Positions 1 through 6,591 of a stretch of DNA of 6,700 nucleotides are shown in pieces. Source of the DNA: Candidatus Moraniibacteriota bacterium (lineage in GTDB: Bacteria; Patescibacteriota; Minisyncoccia; Moranbacterales; UBA1568); NCBI GenBank assembly GCA_017992575.1, contig JAGOOJ010000033.1, positions 1 through 6,700 of the forward strand. Reading direction: 5' to 3'. A program made the position numbers and the translations under genes. The notes beneath the pieces are model-generated. The model had not been told where the DNA came from. It made no database searches and worked only from the letters and a program-made list of their open reading frames with translations. How positions within the stretch are numbered: the first letter of the stretch is position 1; the number at the start of each line of letters is the position of its first letter.

Positions 1-30
1 GAAGAAAAACGTAAACAAAAGACGAAATAA
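1..30 (+). CDS. Possible C-terminal tail of an unidentified upstream gene (partial)
   Basis: Reading frame 1 gives the residues EEKRKQKTK followed by TAA at 28-30, six bases before the pilM start. A charged Lys/Arg-rich end is plausible for a real protein, and tight spacing to pilM would fit a gene in the same operon. However, ten codons carry no family information, and another frame through these bases is also open for a while. The product cannot be named; only the coding possibility is claimed. Confidence 0.3.
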   Translation, partial: EEKRKQKTK

Positions 31-36
31 AAAAAC

Positions 37-1152
37 ATGTTTTTTGGGAAGAAACAACCATACTTTCTTGGTATTGATTTCGGTACCTCTCTCATCAAAG
101 CGGTAGAGTTGACGTTGATAGAGGGAAAGCCGAAGCTTTCAAATTACGGGCAAGTTGATTTGGCCCGGCTGGAGAAGGGTATACTTTCGGAGGGCAACAC
201 TTACGATGATGAAGTGGTGTTGTATTTGCGTGCTTTGTTTAATCGTTTTCATCCTGAGAGCCAATCGGCCTACGTGGCGATGCCGGCTTTTATCGGGCTG
301 ATTTCTCTTATTGAATTGCCAGAGATGAATGAAGATGAATTGAAAGAGGCGGTCAGATTGGAAGCTCATAAATACATTCCTTCTCCATTAGAGGAAGTAG
401 CGTTGAGCTGGGAGGTTGTCGGGGTACACGAGAGTCCGGAAGGTCAAAAAAAGATGGAAGTGCTTTTGGTGGCAGCTCTGAATAAAGAAGTGAACCGCTA
501 TAAGAAATTCATTAGCGATGTCGGTCTTCAAATGGAATTTCTGGAATTGGAAACATTCTCGTTGGCTCGCTCTATTATCGGGCACGAAACAGGTGTGTAC
601 CTTCTGGTTGATATCGGATCTCGTGCCACAAACCTTATTTTGGTTGATGACGGTGTCGTCAAAATGAGTCGCAACCTAGATGTTGGTGGCAAGGATGTGA
701 CACGTACGCTTCATGAGGGATTGAATGTTACACTGGAACGTGCAGAAGCCTTGAAAAAGAGCACGGAAGATTTTTTGAATACTCCTGAGTCGGCCATGAT
801 TTTTCCGTCACTCGAAATGATAGCCAGCGAATCACAGCGGATGCTGGATTCTTTTATGGCCAAGTATCCAGACAGGATATGTCAAGGGGTAGTTCTTTCA
901 GGGGGGACTGCTCAGATGATAGGACTGACAGAATATTATGCCAAAATGATTGGTCTGCCAGTGAGTATCGGTGATCCTTGGGCACGTATTGCTTATGATG
1001 AGAGTGTTCGTTCGGATATAGAAAAAATGGGAACATCATTTTCAGTAGCTTTAGGGTTAGCTTTGGCTGGTATTGATGCTTTGGATCCGACAAAGGGTGT
1101 TTCTCCCAAGAAAAAATTTTCCCTGAAAGCACTCCTCAACAAGGACCTCTAA
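37..1152 (+). CDS. pilM: Type IV pilus actin-like assembly protein PilM
   Basis: The 371-residue protein is a cytoplasmic actin/FtsA-fold ATP-binding protein. In T4P systems PilM binds the short cytoplasmic tail of PilN and links the membrane alignment complex to the motor ATPases. The phosphate-1 motif is LGIDFGTSLIK (residues 11-21). The phosphate-2 motif is LLVDIGSRATN (189-199), with D192 and G194. The adenosine motif is VVLSGGTAQM (285-294). Between the first two lies the SHS2-type insertion typical of PilM, seen in the stretch around residues 85-125 with IELPEMNEDEL and EAHKYIPSPLEEV. Length is usual for PilM (about 350-375). The ATG at 37 leaves only a short lead before the first strand, as expected; no Shine-Dalgarno motif precedes it. 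It is the first of six tightly spaced pilus genes and ends 18 bases before pilN. FtsA is the main alternative, but the gene context and lack of an FtsA C-terminal membrane helix argue against it. Confidence 0.95.
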   Translation: MFFGKKQPYFLGIDFGTSLIKAVELTLIEGKPKLSNYGQVDLARLEKGILSEGNTYDDEVVLYLRALFNRFHPESQSAYVAMPAFIGLISLIELPEMNEDELKEAVRLEAHKYIPSPLEEVALSWEVVGVHESPEGQKKMEVLLVAALNKEVNRYKKFISDVGLQMEFLELETFSLARSIIGHETGVYLLVDIGSRATNLILVDDGVVKMSRNLDVGGKDVTRTLHEGLNVTLERAEALKKSTEDFLNTPESAMIFPSLEMIASESQRMLDSFMAKYPDRICQGVVLSGGTAQMIGLTEYYAKMIGLPVSIGDPWARIAYDESVRSDIEKMGTSFSVALGLALAGIDALDPTKGVSPKKKFSLKALLNKDL

Positions 1153-1170
1153 TTTATTTATGTAACGAGC

Positions 1171-1698
1171 ATGGCTGGTGTCAATCTCTCACAATCAATG
1201 GCTTCTCAGGCAGATAAATCGGCAAAGCGACCGTTTTCGGCCTCGAGTTTCCCTTTGAGTATTATATTGCTCCTCTTGACGCTTATCGGTTGGGGGGGAT
1301 TACGTTGGTATCTGTATTCTTTGAATCAGAAAATTACACAATTGGACGAGACTATCTCTGCAAGTGGTAACAGATTACAGGGTGAAAATATTGATCGTAT
1401 CACTGACTTTGATGCCCGGACATCATTGCTTGGTGTGAGTACCGCAGAACGAGTGGATCCTGTGATGATTCTTTCGAAAATTGAAGCGTTGATTGTCCCG
1501 GAGGTGGTACTGACGAAATATCAGTATGACAAAAAGGAGAAGACGAGTCTTGTTGCTGGTGAAACGGATAACTTTCGCTATTTGGCAGAGCAAATTATCA
1601 ATCTGAAATCTGACCCAATTTTTTCTCGGGTTATCGTGGATCAGATTAGTCGAAGTCAAGAGGGAAAAATACAATTTGTGCTTCGGGCGGATTTCTAA
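1171..1698 (+). CDS. pilN: PilN-like type IV pilus alignment protein
   Basis: The 175-residue protein has a short cytoplasmic N-terminus, one transmembrane helix at about residues 29-49 (rich in Ile/Leu, ending WYLYSL), a short coiled-coil-like stretch at about 50-65, and a small extracytoplasmic domain ending in VIVDQISRSQEGKIQFVLRA. That end matches the usual PilN finish, in which a strand pair closes a ferredoxin-like fold. The start MAGVNLSQS keeps the hydrophobic-Asn-Leu core of the INLLP tail by which PilN binds PilM, but the LP part is lost. The assignment rests on topology, this partial motif and its position between pilM and pilO, because sequence conservation in this family is low. 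The start at 1171 is preferred over the in-frame ATG at 1198 because the later start would remove the PilM-binding core. No Shine-Dalgarno motif is seen. A Fimbrial_assembly (PilN) domain search should confirm the call. Confidence 0.8.
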   Translation: MAGVNLSQSMASQADKSAKRPFSASSFPLSIILLLLTLIGWGGLRWYLYSLNQKITQLDETISASGNRLQGENIDRITDFDARTSLLGVSTAERVDPVMILSKIEALIVPEVVLTKYQYDKKEKTSLVAGETDNFRYLAEQIINLKSDPIFSRVIVDQISRSQEGKIQFVLRADF

Positions 1699-1718
1699 AA
1701 TAGCAATACATAATTTCT

Positions 1719-2468
1719 ATGAGTCTCAAACTTCTTGTAATTCCGTTTTCGATTCTGATGGTCCTGGTGATCATGATTGGTTTCGTGAAGCCTGACATTA
1801 CTACTCTTCAAGAGAGGAAAGTATTTTATGCGACAAAACTTGAACAGGCGCAGAATATGAATACATTACTTGGGAACATTGATTCTCTGACGAGCTCTTT
1901 GGATGGTCAGCGTCAGCAAGAGTTATTTATCCAGAATTATTTCCCCAAAGCCATGGATCAGGGGCGAGTGATTGACGCGTTTAATTTTCTGGCGATGCAG
2001 TCTGGTGTAGCAGTGAGCCTCATGGATCTGAAAGAAGTGAAGAATGATAGAGCGGTGGAGGAAGGAGTACCAGCAGATGCGAACGCCCCGATGTCAGGAC
2101 ACCCAGCGAAGATCAGGTCATTTTCCGCTCAGGTATCAGTTAAGGGACAGTATGAGAATATTAAGGATTTTTTTGAACGGGTTGCCCATATGAATCGGAT
2201 GCACAGACTCTGGAACTTTTCCATCGTGACCCAGGATAAAAAACAAAAAAATGGAGACGAGTCCAATGAAACGGAGATTCTTTTGGGGAGTTTTGAGGCA
2301 GCCTTTGAATATTTCGATGTACAACCAGCACAGAATGCTCTCTATGTACCAGTATTCACCCGTGGAACGTTTGATATGGAGTCACTTGATGCGACGAAAA
2401 ACTGGGTGACGAACAAAGTGCCTCCTCTTGAGAGATCAGCCTCTGGTCGTCCCAATCCTTTTCAGTAA
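1719..2468 (+). CDS. pilO: PilO-like type IV pilus alignment protein
   Basis: The 249-residue membrane protein has one N-terminal transmembrane helix (about residues 5-23) preceded by only four residues. A coiled-coil-like region follows (about 28-75). Next comes the PilO-type stretch with NYFP, a helix, and FLAMQSGVAVSLMDL (about residues 72-105). A Pro/Ala/Gly-rich loop (about 107-131) leads to a ferredoxin-like half with FSAQVSVKGQYENIKDFFERV, where a small domain closes on the helix. PilO partners PilN through coiled coils and the ferredoxin-like domains to form the frame between PilM and the outer parts of the machine. The last ten residues read SASGRPNPFQ, a motif better known from PilP and other secretin-linked pilot proteins. 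The gene starts 20 bases after pilN. No Shine-Dalgarno motif is visible. The PilO name rests on topology and gene order as much as on sequence. Confidence 0.8.
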   Translation: MSLKLLVIPFSILMVLVIMIGFVKPDITTLQERKVFYATKLEQAQNMNTLLGNIDSLTSSLDGQRQQELFIQNYFPKAMDQGRVIDAFNFLAMQSGVAVSLMDLKEVKNDRAVEEGVPADANAPMSGHPAKIRSFSAQVSVKGQYENIKDFFERVAHMNRMHRLWNFSIVTQDKKQKNGDESNETEILLGSFEAAFEYFDVQPAQNALYVPVFTRGTFDMESLDATKNWVTNKVPPLERSASGRPNPFQ

Positions 2469-2502
2469 AGAGCAGTGCAGAGTGTGGGTATCTTTATGTT
2501 TT

Positions 2503-4152
2503 ATGACTCAGAAACAGACTGTAGTAAAAAATCTTTCGGAGATAGCTCTTCAGGCTCACGCGCTTGGAGTGCCTTTGTTAGAGGCGGTACCACAGGATAT
2601 TAACAAAGCGGTCCTTCAGATGATTCCTGAGGATGCTGCCAAGAAATATCACATGGTAGCTTTCCAAAAAAATGAGCAAGTACTCATGGTGGCCATGGTA
2701 GATCCTCAAGATTTTGAAGCATTAAACGTTCTTCGATTTCTGGCAGAAAAAGAACGCCTCGGGATAGAGGTTTCGCTTGTTTCCGAAAAGGTTTTTGATG
2801 AAATGATCAAGGCTTATACTGGAACCGATGTTGCCCTTAAAGAGGCCATCCTTTCGTTGAAAAAGGAAGATCGGGAGGTGGATATTACTGAAGAAGAGAA
2901 ACGGTCCCCGGACGCAGGAATATTTCAAGACGCTCCTATTGCGAAACTTGTGGAGGTTATCGTGAAGCATGCTCTTGATGGTCGGGCGAGTGATATTCAT
3001 ATTGAGCCGATCGATGGGAATTATCGGGTACGGTTTCGGGTGGATGGTTTGCTCCGTTCTGATTTGGTTTTTCCTAAGGATGTTGGGAAAGCCGTCATTT
3101 CTCGGATTAAAATTCTTGCTAATCTCAAGATTGATGAGAACCGAAAACCTCAAGATGGTCGCTTCCGTTTCGATACAAAATCGGGATTTGTCGATTTACG
3201 TGTCTCCAGTTTGCCAGTGATGGAGGGGGAGAAGGTTGTTATGCGGGTATTGGAAAAAAGTTCTAATGCCGGAGATCTGGAAAACCTTGGGTTATGGGGG
3301 CGAAACCGATTGATACTGGAAAAAAAGATTCGTGAGCCGTTCGGTATTATCCTCATAACGGGACCGACTGGTTCCGGAAAATCAACTTCGCTTTATTCGT
3401 TTCTGCAGATACTTAACAAAGAGGATCGCAATATTATCACGCTGGAAGATCCGGTGGAATATTATATGGATGGGATTAATCAGTCTCAGGTGCGTCCGGA
3501 AATCGGTTATACCTTCGCTAATGGACTGCGTTCTGTTCTCCGTCAGGACCCGAATGTCATCATGGTTGGGGAAATTCGTGATGGGGAAACAGCAGAGCTT
3601 GCCATTCATGCTGCACTTACCGGCCACTTGGTACTGTCCACACTGCATACCAATGATGCTATTGGGGCTATTCCACGGCTGGTAGATATGGGGATAGAAC
3701 CGTTCCTTTTGTCTTCATCGCTTCAGGCAGTGGCAGCCCAGCGTTTGGTGCGTCGGATATGTGAATTTTGCAAAGAAGAACAGAAGGTGACTGACGCCCA
3801 GATGGAACGGATTGCTACGTTGTTTCATACGATTCCTATTGAGGAAATTCAAGCGTATGAGTTGAAAGAAAATATGCCCCTGACATTTTTTCAGGGAAAA
3901 GGTTGTGGTAAGTGTAACAACACCGGCTACAAAGGGCGTATTGCTCTTTATGAAACGATCGAGGTGAATGATGCTATGCATGCCATCATCGCGGATCAGC
4001 GAGGAAACGAGGGTTCTATCAAGGAGGCTGCTTTGAAACAAGGGATGCTTTCTATGAAACAGGACGGTATTCTGAAAGTGCTCAAAGGCATCACCTCGCT
4101 TTCTGAAGTGGAGCGGGTAACGGAGGGGAAGATATTGGTAGACGAGGAATAG
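2503..4152 (+). CDS. pilB: Type IV pilus extension ATPase PilB (GspE/PilB family)
   Basis: This 549-residue hexameric ATPase drives pilin addition through PilC at the cytoplasmic face of the membrane. A GspE/MshE-type N-terminal domain covers about residues 1-105 (PEDAAKKYHMVAF, VAMVDPQDFEAL). A charged linker and the N2 domain follow, with SDIHIEP (163-169), RVRFRVDG (175-182) and the arginine-bearing ENRKPQDGR (212-220). The RecA-like core has Walker A GPTGSGKST (287-295), an Asp box with TLEDPVEY (313-320), Walker B VGEIRDGE (355-362; catalytic Glu E357) and a His box GHLVLSTLHTND (374-385). A zinc tetracysteine is formed by C420, C423, C468 and C471, the mark of PilB/GspE and absent from PilT. 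The reading frame is open back to an ATG at 2428, but that start would overlap pilO by 41 bases and add 25 residues with no family match. ATG 2503 leaves a 34-base gap like its neighbours. All catalytic residues are present. Confidence 0.96.
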   Translation: MTQKQTVVKNLSEIALQAHALGVPLLEAVPQDINKAVLQMIPEDAAKKYHMVAFQKNEQVLMVAMVDPQDFEALNVLRFLAEKERLGIEVSLVSEKVFDEMIKAYTGTDVALKEAILSLKKEDREVDITEEEKRSPDAGIFQDAPIAKLVEVIVKHALDGRASDIHIEPIDGNYRVRFRVDGLLRSDLVFPKDVGKAVISRIKILANLKIDENRKPQDGRFRFDTKSGFVDLRVSSLPVMEGEKVVMRVLEKSSNAGDLENLGLWGRNRLILEKKIREPFGIILITGPTGSGKSTSLYSFLQILNKEDRNIITLEDPVEYYMDGINQSQVRPEIGYTFANGLRSVLRQDPNVIMVGEIRDGETAELAIHAALTGHLVLSTLHTNDAIGAIPRLVDMGIEPFLLSSSLQAVAAQRLVRRICEFCKEEQKVTDAQMERIATLFHTIPIEEIQAYELKENMPLTFFQGKGCGKCNNTGYKGRIALYETIEVNDAMHAIIADQRGNEGSIKEAALKQGMLSMKQDGILKVLKGITSLSEVERVTEGKILVDEE

Positions 4153-4184
4153 TATAAACACTCAACTGTGAACCCTACTGCTCT

Positions 4185-5264
4185 ATGGAAACACTGCATG
4201 TCGAACAGCGTTTGAAAAACCTCCTCCTGTTGGTTGGACAACAGGGAGCCTCTGATTTACATCTGGTTGTGGGTCGTTGTCCGACGCTTAGAATTGATGG
4301 GAAGTTACATCCGATTGCCAAAGAAAAAATTCTTACACCGGCTGATACCAAGGCAATGAGCGATGTCCTTTTGACTGATGAGAAAAAGGAAGAGCTTGTC
4401 GCTTTGGGTCAGACAGATTTTTCCTATAATCTGGAAGATCGGGTACGTTTTCGAACCAACGTGTTTTTTCAGAAAGGGTACATCAGCATCACCATGCGTT
4501 TTGTCATGGATCGCTTGCGTAGTTTGGAAGAACTGAGTATCCCCAAAGAATTGTACGAATTTACGAATCATTCCCAAGGGTTAGTGCTCGTGACTGGACC
4601 AGTGGGTCATGGGAAGTCGACGACACTGGCTGCTATCATCGATCATATCAATCACAATCAGGAAAAACATATCGTGACGATTGAAGACCCGATTGAATTT
4701 GTGTACAATCAGGATCGGTGTATCATCAACCAGAGAGAGATCGGTCGAGATGCCAAAACCTTTTCTGATGCTCTCCGGGCGGTGTTTCGGGAAGACGTCA
4801 ATGTTGTTCTATTAGGGGAGTTGCGTGATTTGGAAACCATCAGTACGGCTATGACAGCAGCAGAAACGGGACACCTCATCTTTGCTACTCTTCATACTAA
4901 CGATAGCGCACAGACTATTGATCGTATCGTCGATGTGTTCCCATCACACCAGCAACCACAGATTCGCTCTCAGTTGGCGAGTGTGTTGCTCGGGGTCATT
5001 TCTCAGCGACTGTTGCCTCAGACGAGTGGCGGTCGGGTGCCAGCTGTAGAAATTATGTTCAAGAACCATGCGATTGAAAATCTTATCCGAGAGAACAAAG
5101 ATCATCAGTTGGATTCAGTGATTGAAACCAGTCACAAAGATGGCATGGTATCGCTCGATCGGGCTCTGTCAGAATTGGTGTTACGTGGATTGGTGGCTGT
5201 AGATGATGCTTTTATGTACGCCAAAAATCGAGAATATCTCCAGATGCTTCTTTCGAAGAAGTAA
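4185..5264 (+). CDS. pilT: Type IV pilus retraction ATPase PilT
   Basis: This 359-residue hexameric ATPase powers pilus depolymerisation, and so twitching or DNA uptake. It opens with the PilT N-terminal PAS-like domain (QGASDLHLVVGRCPTLRIDGKL, a hallmark of the family, here given as the span around residues 20-41). Walker A is GPVGHGKSTT (138-147), the Asp box is TIEDPIEF (165-172), Walker B is LLGELRDLET (209-218; E212), and the His box is GHLIFATLHTND (229-240), followed by TIDRIVDVFP. The C-terminal AIENLIRE (296-303) corresponds to the AIRNLIRE motif needed for retraction in studied PilT proteins. There is no tetracysteine, which separates it from PilB. Length is typical of PilT (about 345-370). 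Two departures stand out: V140/H142 in the P-loop where T and S are usual, and REDVN before Walker B where REDPD is usual. The gene starts 32 bases after pilB without a Shine-Dalgarno motif. Confidence 0.96.
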   Translation: METLHVEQRLKNLLLLVGQQGASDLHLVVGRCPTLRIDGKLHPIAKEKILTPADTKAMSDVLLTDEKKEELVALGQTDFSYNLEDRVRFRTNVFFQKGYISITMRFVMDRLRSLEELSIPKELYEFTNHSQGLVLVTGPVGHGKSTTLAAIIDHINHNQEKHIVTIEDPIEFVYNQDRCIINQREIGRDAKTFSDALRAVFREDVNVVLLGELRDLETISTAMTAAETGHLIFATLHTNDSAQTIDRIVDVFPSHQQPQIRSQLASVLLGVISQRLLPQTSGGRVPAVEIMFKNHAIENLIRENKDHQLDSVIETSHKDGMVSLDRALSELVLRGLVAVDDAFMYAKNREYLQMLLSKK

Positions 5265-5295
5265 ATGACGCTACTGCTATTTTATTAGAAATACT

Positions 5296-6504
5296 ATGAA
5301 ATTTGTTTTTAAGGCAAAAAATGAGCGTGGGCAGGTGCGCGAGGGGATGGTTGAGGCGACCGACCTGAATGCGGCTGCAGGTATTCTGGAGCGGAACGGG
5401 TTGGTACCGATTTCGATTAATGAAGAAAAAAAGGCTTTCGGTGTTATCAAAGCTCTCGAAAAGATGTGGGAGGGTGTTTCTCAGAAAGAACTTGTTATGT
5501 TTTTTCAACAGCTCTCAACGCTTATTGAAGCGCATGTGCCGGTAGTGTCAGCTCTTCGCACTATCGAAGACCAGACGAGTAACCGATTCTTTCGGATTAT
5601 TTTGAAAGAAATGGCTGATGATATTGAGGATGGTATTCAGTTTTCGGTAGCCATCGAAAAACATCCAGATGTATTCACGACACTGACTATGAGTATGATC
5701 CGTTCCGGAGAGACATCGGGAGAGTTACAACGTTCCATCGATACTATTGCCAAAAATATTGAAAAAAATTATCAACTCGCAGCCAAGATCAAGGGAGCCT
5801 TGTACTATCCTGCCTTTGTTATTGCTGTTGCTTTGGTCATGGGTTTTTTGGTGGTGACGTTCATTTTGCCCAAGATTACCCTCATGATTAAAGAGCTGAA
5901 CGTGCCGGTTCCCTGGTATACTTCCTTTCTTGTTTGGTTGGGGGATTTTATGAGTGTCTACTGGTGGGCGGTACTACTTATCATGGTAGCGGGATTGGGA
6001 GGTATGGTTTATTATGCTCGGTCGTCGGCCGGGAGACGGGAATGGGAACAAATCATTCTCAAATTACCGGTTATCGGAAACTTGTCTCGAAGTATCTATA
6101 TTACGCGGTTTTCGGAGAATTTCGGAGCACTACTTGAGGGAGGGATTCCCGTGGTACGGGCGCTCATTATCACGAGTCAAGTGGTAGGAAACGGTGTTTT
6201 TGAAAAGATAATCCTGAAAGCTGCTGACGAAGTCAAAACGGGAGGTACTATTAGCACTGTTTTTCTGCAATCGAAAGAATTTCCACCTATTGTCGCTCAG
6301 ATGATTCGCATTGGTGAAGAGACTGGGTCACTGGCAACCGTGCTCATCAGCGTAGCCAAGTTTTACAATCAGGAGGTAGAGATAACCACCAAGAGCCTGA
6401 CGACATTGATAGAGCCTATCCTTATTGTAGTCTTGGGTATTGGAGTGGGGATATTGGTGATTGGGGTGCTCATGCCTATCTATAACATCGCTGGACAGAT
6501 ATAG
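5296..6504 (+). CDS. pilC: Type IV pilus inner-membrane platform protein PilC (GspF/PilC family)
   Basis: The 402-residue polytopic membrane protein is the platform on which pilins are added or removed, with its cytoplasmic domains contacting PilB and PilT. The N-terminus (KFVFKAKNERGQVREG, residues 2-17) and the VEATDLNAAAGILERNGL stretch match the family opening. It holds two copies of the T2SSF domain. The first has QLSTLIEAHVPVVSAL (72-87) and IRSGETSGEL (135-144). The second has FGALLEGGIPVVRAL and IRIGEETGSL (337-346). Transmembrane helices are predicted at about 171-191, 219-240 and 375-396, the last following the conserved IEP (372-374). Length and topology (three helices) are normal for PilC. 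It starts 31 bases after pilT. No Shine-Dalgarno motif is visible, and a 7-codon mini-ORF fills the gap. GspF of a type II secretion system is the paralogous alternative; pilM and pilT nearby favour PilC. Confidence 0.96.
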   Translation: MKFVFKAKNERGQVREGMVEATDLNAAAGILERNGLVPISINEEKKAFGVIKALEKMWEGVSQKELVMFFQQLSTLIEAHVPVVSALRTIEDQTSNRFFRIILKEMADDIEDGIQFSVAIEKHPDVFTTLTMSMIRSGETSGELQRSIDTIAKNIEKNYQLAAKIKGALYYPAFVIAVALVMGFLVVTFILPKITLMIKELNVPVPWYTSFLVWLGDFMSVYWWAVLLIMVAGLGGMVYYARSSAGRREWEQIILKLPVIGNLSRSIYITRFSENFGALLEGGIPVVRALIITSQVVGNGVFEKIILKAADEVKTGGTISTVFLQSKEFPPIVAQMIRIGEETGSLATVLISVAKFYNQEVEITTKSLTTLIEPILIVVLGIGVGILVIGVLMPIYNIAGQI

Positions 6505-6530
6505 GAAGAATGAGAAAGGTGTGGTAGTAT
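6502..6530 (+). promoter_or_regulatory. Weak candidate promoter for the pilin gene
   Basis: TGGTAGTAT at 6522-6530 reads as an extended -10 element (TGn then TAGTAT, four of six matches to TATAAT including the key second and last bases). Seventeen bases upstream, TAGGAA at 6502-6507 is a poor -35 (three of six). An extended -10 can work with a weak -35. Its place in the only longer gap of the cluster makes a separate pilin transcript reasonable, but the match is weak and could be chance. Confidence 0.25.
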
Positions 6531-6587
6531 TCTAAATAGAGAAATGAGTAAAAGAAAAAACAAAAACAAGAAGGAGGTGAGTATGAT
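6505..6587 (+). other. A-rich intergenic leader between pilC and the pilin gene
   Basis: This 83-base gap is two to four times longer than every other gap in the cluster. Its second half (about 6540-6572) is very rich in A with almost no T, so it should be unstructured RNA that leaves the ribosome binding site open. I found no convincing hairpin plus T-run, so pilC transcription probably continues into the pilin gene. It also contains a 5-codon ORF (6510-6527) and the 15-codon basic ORF described separately. Confidence 0.6.
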
Positions 6588-6591
6588 ATGA
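6544..6591 (+). CDS. Putative 15-codon basic leader ORF overlapping the pilin start
   Basis: An ATG at 6544 opens the peptide MSKRKNKNKKEVSMI, ending at TGA 6589-6591. The stop overlaps the pilin start in an ATGA arrangement, a classic geometry for translational coupling. The pilin Shine-Dalgarno site lies inside this ORF, so ribosomes translating it would pass over the pilin initiation region. Eight of the 15 residues are Lys, Arg or Asn coded by A-rich codons. The ORF itself has no strong ribosome binding site. The A-rich leader may be open by chance, so this is a possible leader peptide, not an established gene. Confidence 0.25.
   Translation: MSKRKNKNKKEVSMI
6571..6580 (+). promoter_or_regulatory. 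Strong Shine-Dalgarno site of the pilin gene
   Basis: AAGGAGGTGA is a ten-base uninterrupted match to the complement of the usual 16S rRNA 3' end. It ends seven bases before the pilin ATG at 6588, which is optimal spacing. It decides the pilin start. None of the six upstream genes has a comparable motif, so this site likely gives the pilin a much higher translation rate than the machine genes, in line with subunit stoichiometry (inference). Confidence 0.9.

Noticed and set aside
2496..2505. ATG at 2496 as the pilB start
   Set aside because: It is out of frame with PilB and runs into a stop after about 33 codons with no likeness to anything.
2722..3153. 143-residue reverse-strand open frame inside pilB
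   Set aside because: It lies wholly within the clearly coding N-terminal and N2 regions of PilB, has no recognisable domain, and has the composition expected of antisense shadow translation.
3715..4161. 148-residue reverse-strand open frame over the pilB 3' end
   Set aside because: It is antisense to the conserved tetracysteine and C-terminal region of PilB, with no family signal, so it is treated as a shadow.
4174..5279. Shared CTACTGCT in the gaps before pilT and before pilC as a possible regulatory repeat
   Set aside because: Eight bases shared between two short gaps, at different distances from the starts and absent from the other gaps, is within chance expectation.
37..6504. Alternative genetic code with TGA as glycine (seen in Gracilibacteria and Absconditabacteria), suggested because none of the six complete genes ends in TGA
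   Set aside because: No in-frame TGA occurs within any of the six genes and conserved glycines in motifs are GGN. Six stops (four TAA, two TAG) are too few to be meaningful.
2503..6504. Type II secretion system (gspE/gspF) instead of type IV pilus
   Set aside because: A true PilT with the AIENLIRE motif and an actin-like PilM with the PilN/PilO pair are T4P components; no gspC, D, G, L or M-like genes are present.
6505..6587. Terminator, riboswitch or CRISPR-like repeat in the pilC-pilin gap
   Set aside because: No stem with adequate pairing, no T-run after a stem and no repeated unit can be seen; the A-rich half looks unstructured.
6583..6591. ATG at 6583 as the pilin start
   Set aside because: It reads ATG ATA TGA and stops after two codons; the ATG at 6588 gives a textbook prepilin leader.
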